NCBI GenBank assembly: GCA_015494775.1
Contig: WGAP01000034.1
Location: forward strand, 1 to 7,965
Direction of reading: 5' to 3'
DNA: 7,965 nucleotides
Origin: Flavobacteriales bacterium
GTDB lineage: Bacteria > Bacteroidota > Bacteroidia > Flavobacteriales > Flavobacteriaceae
A program made the translations under genes and the position numbers. Numbering within the stretch: the stretch's first letter is position 1; every line of letters starts with the position of its first letter. The notes beneath the pieces are model-generated. The model worked only from the letters and a program-made list of their open reading frames with translations, ran no database searches and was not told the origin of the DNA. Below are positions 6,501 to 7,965 of this stretch, in pieces.

Positions 6501-6783
6501 GCCGGGCCACATCCATAGCGGTCATCCGGCGGAAAAAGCCGGCATATTGCAGCCAGGGAAACAAACCGTAGCGCAGCAGCAGGAATATTTGAAGCGCCCA
6601 ACTGCTCCAAAACAATATTTTACGCACCAAGGCCGGGAGCCAAAGGGCATATTCGGTTATCAACACAAACAACCAAAGCAATGCGCTGAAAAAAACAAGC
6701 AAAACACTTTGCTTTGCCGCTTCCAGCTTGTAGTGGGAGCGGATGTAGGCATCGATGTTTTTATGCAGCCGGCTTCCGGTCAA
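3577..6783 (-). CDS. DUF4175-like large membrane protein with coiled-coil domain
   Basis: The protein has 1068 residues and resembles the DUF4175 family found in Bacteroidota, often beside ybeY and mnmG; its function is unknown. Seen: three hydrophobic segments at about 25-42, 56-72 and 148-166, with a charged loop between the second and third; a beta-rich stretch from about 195 to 485 that may hold Ig-like repeats (for example FSVKVISPLRAIPGHPYTLKV); then about 580 residues of Gln-, Lys-, Arg- and Leu-rich helical sequence with heptad-like patterns (about 485-700, 735-880 and 930-1010), broken by a Gly/Gln/Ser-rich linker MGMGQGQGSKSQGQS (887-901). If the N-terminus is cytoplasmic, the beta-rich and coiled-coil parts face the periplasm; this topology is inferred. 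The start is a TTG at 6781-6783, because an in-frame TAA (the rpiB stop) lies four codons upstream and the next ATG is codon 88. The gene overlaps ybeY by 4 nt. The family assignment is from memory of similar proteins. Confidence 0.8.
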   Translation of the reverse strand: MTGSRLHKNIDAYIRSHYKLEAAKQSVLLVFFSALLWLFVLITEYALWLPALVRKILFWSSWALQIFLLLRYGLFPWLQYAGFFRRMTAMDVARQLAGTHPSLADRLINFLQLENLPEADSDLLAYELERREKELLRFNLQRILPARKYWRYVYLLFIPLFAGALFRLQAPLKGLAESYRRLEYYNRRFQRPAPFSVKVISPLRAIPGHPYTLKVGVHGDVLPENLEILRQGSRQTLRRANDTVFVYEMPEFEKATDFELVAGKYRFGPFRIEAVAVPAVDSFYVAATLPPYLGHSDLQVFRNTDLNLPEGSRILWHLFTSKAHLAYINKRDSIRLNPRGDSLQWDMILRGDTLLRFSLLNQASKQRIRLFFHIHSEPDLPPELQVHIQADTSLYALRHLLLMQGDDDKGLSALRLFYRTANGQEQTKVLRRYGGRKTMREQWIFPYDFHLPDTLSYTYWFELADNNTVTGPRKARSPVFVYRPRARNAAERRRRERQTLQNAGEQLQQFNRQTKNIDKSLRELRTRKTTDWQFQNRVADNLQQSARQKKELLEMNRRLKEMLRQAEKQHPEDPRLKALKKRLAENEKRLRNDSLEQQLQKLLNQLNREKLLDQLEKLENQNQLEKRSMQRMLQLVKRFYIEQHLRQMSDSLSQLAREQEKLARTNKDTPAQQQKLNRRTDSLHKQFQTLQQMNRSLKEPVQMPPLNAGFKTTKMFQKQAGRQMRENPSKANTPQQRAAEQLQQMSSMLQAMAMNGQREQHQEDLNQIKSLIKTLLDISFTQEKLFDYDPANPYDYSKLLLTQNRLRRSLERVSDSLDAIALRQPALSEDLFDELNNAMYHSRKTLDLLQDVRFAMVRMHQKSFFSNINRLIYLLNLFLDTQSRPKMGMGQGQGSKSQGQSLPDKIRKKSNQIKQGMEQMMRQGRKGQKGEGEQMSKRAWQLYKEQQQLKDMLRQFEGTHPDKHIRELNKKLDELSKQVLRKGLNRKLYDQILQLQYELLKLVQAAYKQHLSEKRQSREGKFTGAPPDSLRLELFRKYFPQYEQLKSFDWPLNKEYERIYRQYKNQLQ

Positions 6784-6792
6784 GGCGATGGG

Positions 6793-7239
6793 TTAGGAGA
6801 GTGGTATTTTACGGATGCGTCGCAGATGGCGTCCGCCTTCAAATTCGGTTTCCAGGAACACTTGCACGTATTCCAGCGCTTGGTAAAGCGAAATGAATCG
6901 CGCAGGCAAGCTGAGCACATTGGCGTCGTTGTGTTTGCGGGCCAGTTCGGTGAGTTCGCGGCTCCAACAAAGGGCGGCGCGTATGCCTTGGTGTTTGTTG
7001 GCCGTCATGGCGGCGCCGTTGCCGCTTCCGCACAGGATAATGCCGCGTTGGGCCCGGCCGTTTTCCACGGCTTCGGCCACCGGATGAATATGGTCGGGAT
7101 AATCGGTGCTGTCGGTGCTGTCGGTGCCGAAATCGAGCACTTCGTAGCCGTTGCGGCGAAGCATTTCGGCGATGCGGAGTTTGTATTCGGTGCCCGCGTG
7201 GTCGTTGCCCAGGGCGATGGTATGCACTTTGGTATCCAT
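6793..7239 (-). CDS. rpiB: ribose-5-phosphate isomerase B
   Basis: RpiB interconverts ribose-5-phosphate and ribulose-5-phosphate in the non-oxidative pentose phosphate pathway. It belongs to the LacA/RpiB family and acts in the cytoplasm. The protein has 148 residues, matching the usual 140-150. Seen: GNDHAGTEYK (11-20), the family N-terminal signature; STDYPDHIHPVA (44-55); the catalytic Cys70 in IILCGSGNGAAMTANKHQGIRAA (67-89); and ARKHNDANVLSLPARFI (100-116) with His103, matching the active-site His of E. coli RpiB. The C-terminus RRIRKI is typical. The run TDSTDSTD (39-46) is encoded by three near-identical 9-nt units (7102-7128), a possible slippage site. ATG at 7237-7239 sits 16 nt after a consensus -7 box. 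It is the first gene of the minus-strand block; the stop TAA at 6793-6795 is in the same frame as the next gene. LacA-type isomerases or allose-phosphate isomerases are related alternatives, but the isolated context favours RpiB. Confidence 0.96.
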   Translation of the reverse strand: MDTKVHTIALGNDHAGTEYKLRIAEMLRRNGYEVLDFGTDSTDSTDYPDHIHPVAEAVENGRAQRGIILCGSGNGAAMTANKHQGIRAALCWSRELTELARKHNDANVLSLPARFISLYQALEYVQVFLETEFEGGRHLRRIRKIPLS

Positions 7240-7255
7240 AATCCGGTGTTTTTTT

Positions 7256-7287
7256 CAAAGATACTACAAGTCGGTCAAAAAAATCAA
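7256..7287 (-). promoter_or_regulatory. candidate Bacteroidota promoter for the rpiB operon
   Basis: On the minus strand, TATCTTTG (7263 to 7256) matches the -7 consensus TAnnTTTG exactly. A TTGA (7287 to 7284) lies 20 nt upstream of it, the expected spacing for the -33 element, and a T-run separates the two. The predicted leader before the rpiB ATG is about 10 nt. It is the only good candidate upstream of the four-gene block, so it probably drives all four. Confidence 0.5.
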
Positions 7288-7322
7288 TGTATTTTTTTCG
7301 GGCGCTCCACAAGCCGTCGGGG

Positions 7323-7355
7323 CGCCGGCGGCGGAATGAAATTCCGCTGCCGGCG
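7323..7355. repeat. GC-rich hairpin, 15-bp stem
   Basis: Arms 7323-7337 and 7341-7355 pair over 15 bp with a single G-T pair and a 3-base loop (GAA). It lies just upstream of the candidate rpiB promoter. There is no T-run immediately beyond either arm, so it is not a standard terminator. Confidence 0.7.
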
Positions 7356-7439
7356 GCGCAAAATTTCGTCATCCGATACTTGGATGCGGGTTTGGACAAT
7401 TGTTTATGCCACGACCGAAAAATCCGCCGTTTTTTGCGC

Positions 7440-7470
7440 CGCCGGCCCCGCGCTTTGCGCGGCGCCGGCG
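7440..7470. repeat. GC-rich hairpin, 7+6 bp stem
   Basis: CGCCGGC (7440-7446) pairs with GCCGGCG (7464-7470). After a C/C internal mismatch, CCGCGC (7448-7453) pairs with GCGCGG (7457-7462) around a TTT loop. Confidence 0.7.
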
Positions 7471-7473
7471 CCC

Positions 7474-7745
7474 CTTGTCTTGTTCCGCGGCTCCGCGAGC
7501 CCTTCGGTCTCGCTTCGCGGCTTCGGGAACCTGCGGCTTCCACCGGCCAACGCTAATGCTGCGCCTTGTTTCCCTCCGCGGCTCCACAAGCCTGCGCGCC
7601 TTGCAAGCGGCGGCGCTTGTCTTGTTCCGCAGCTACGGCAGCCCGTTCAGGTCTGCCTCCGCTACCGCATCAGCCCTACGGTCTGCTGCGGGCTCCCGAC
7701 ATTGCTCCGCAATGTGCGGGACAGGTTTCGCAAGCCCTTCGGTCT
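7474..7745. repeat. diverged short direct repeats
   Basis: CTTGTCTTGTTCCGC occurs at 7474-7488 and 7616-7630. AGCCCTTCGGTCT occurs at 7498-7510 and 7733-7745. A looser copy (CCTCCGCGGCTCC) lies near 7573-7585. The pattern suggests decayed copies of a GC-rich unit of some tens of bases. Confidence 0.5.
7695..7720. repeat. hairpin with one bulge
   Basis: CCCG-ACATTG (7695-7704) pairs with CAATGTGCGGG (7710-7720) over 10 bp with a single bulged G, around a 5-base CTCCG loop. Confidence 0.6.
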
Positions 7746-7819
7746 TGCTCTGCTATAATTTTTTCAATAGCGGGTTATCCCTAAACCCCGATGTGTCAAT
7801 CGAAGCCGGATGTCCCATT

Positions 7820-7843
7820 GTAGCCGCGCGATTTATCGCGCGG
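7820..7843 (+). repeat. outlying REP-like unit A5
   Basis: GTAG (7820-7823) plus a perfect 8-bp palindrome with a TTTA loop (7824-7843). It is base-for-base identical to unit A3 at 1021-1044 and in the same orientation, but about 6.8 kb away on the other side of the operon. Confidence 0.8.
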
Positions 7844-7848
7844 GAAAG

Positions 7849-7965
7849 CGATACACCGCGTGAAAAAAGGCCGGCGGCTGAGTGCCGCGGTGAAGCCGCG
7901 GTGTATCGAAGCCCCGGCCGGTCGCTTCGATACAATTTTTGCTACGCAAAAATCACTCAGCGACC
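7849..7965. repeat. nested, mutually exclusive inverted repeats at the right edge
   Basis: Several perfect stems share bases: 7849-7860 with 7897-7908 (12 bp); 7902-7912 with 7924-7934 (11 bp); 7920-7926 with 7959-7965 (7 bp, GGTCGCT/AGCGACC) enclosing 7935-7942 with 7946-7953 (8 bp, 3-base loop); and 7877-7884 with 7954-7961 (8 bp). CCGCGGTG is also directly repeated at 7885-7892 and 7896-7903. The element may continue beyond the window. No gene is seen in it. Confidence 0.65.

Larger units (their letters stand above)
7288..7819. other. gene-free, GC-rich, palindrome-rich region upstream of rpiB
   Basis: No credible gene was found. The open frames here encode Arg/Pro/Leu/Cys-rich, repeat-derived sequence without recognisable domains. 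The DNA contains strong GC-rich hairpins (7323-7355, 7440-7470, 7695-7720) and diverged short direct repeats: 15 bp identical at 7474-7488 and 7616-7630, and 13 bp identical (AGCCCTTCGGTCT) at 7498-7510 and 7733-7745. The bases around 7750-7800 are ordinary in composition and show nothing further. Confidence 0.6.

Noticed and set aside
7404..7589. Minus-strand open frames of 60-230 codons upstream of and overlapping rpiB
   Set aside because: They are biased, low-complexity Arg/Ala/Gly sequences from GC-rich repeats, with no conserved motifs or promoter.
6277..7758. 493-codon open frame on the plus strand
   Set aside because: It is antisense to the DUF4175-like gene and to rpiB, both well supported, and its distal part is repeat-derived Arg/Pro/Leu-rich sequence without domains.

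Overview
The window looks like a chromosomal piece of a member of the Bacteroidota, probably class Bacteroidia or a relative. This rests on three things: the gene order rpiB / DUF4175-type membrane protein / ybeY / mnmG; a YbeY whose third metal ligand is Asp, as in many Bacteroidota; and candidate promoters with the Bacteroidota -7 motif TAnnTTTG rather than strong Shine-Dalgarno sites. No rRNA, tRNA or CRISPR array was seen.

Layout, left to right. Bases 1-78 may hold the last 25 codons of an unidentified plus-strand gene. Bases 126-578 (minus) encode an AT-rich HUH transposase of the RAYT (REP-associated tyrosine transposase) group that lacks its usual C-terminus. Bases 636-1213 hold no gene. 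They are a dense array of small palindromes, each with GTAG or GTGG at one foot and arranged in alternating orientation, in about two and a half copies of a roughly 190-200 bp super-unit. This is the architecture of REP/BIME elements and it lies directly upstream of the RAYT gene. Bases 1224-1237 are a perfect 14-bp palindrome identical to the core of the ParB-binding site parS, 11 bp beyond the mnmG stop.

Bases 1249-7239 are a compact minus-strand block read in the order rpiB (ribose-5-phosphate isomerase B), a 1068-residue DUF4175-like membrane and coiled-coil protein, ybeY (rRNA maturation endonuclease) and mnmG (tRNA wobble-uridine modification). Spacing is tight: 9 nt between rpiB and the DUF4175-like gene, a 4-nt ATGA overlap into ybeY, and 28 nt to mnmG. 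A candidate promoter precedes rpiB, and a second -7-like box overlaps the ybeY stop. The two translation-related enzymes share the block with a sugar-phosphate isomerase and a protein of unknown role, so co-expression is more evident than a common pathway.

Bases 7240-7965 contain no convincing gene. The stretch is palindrome-rich: three strong GC-rich hairpins, diverged short direct repeats, one further intact GTAG hairpin identical to a unit of the left array (7820-7843), and a set of nested, mutually exclusive hairpins running to the window edge. The most interesting content is therefore the RAYT plus REP-like array on one side of the housekeeping operon, its outlying copy on the other side, and the parS-like site between array and operon.
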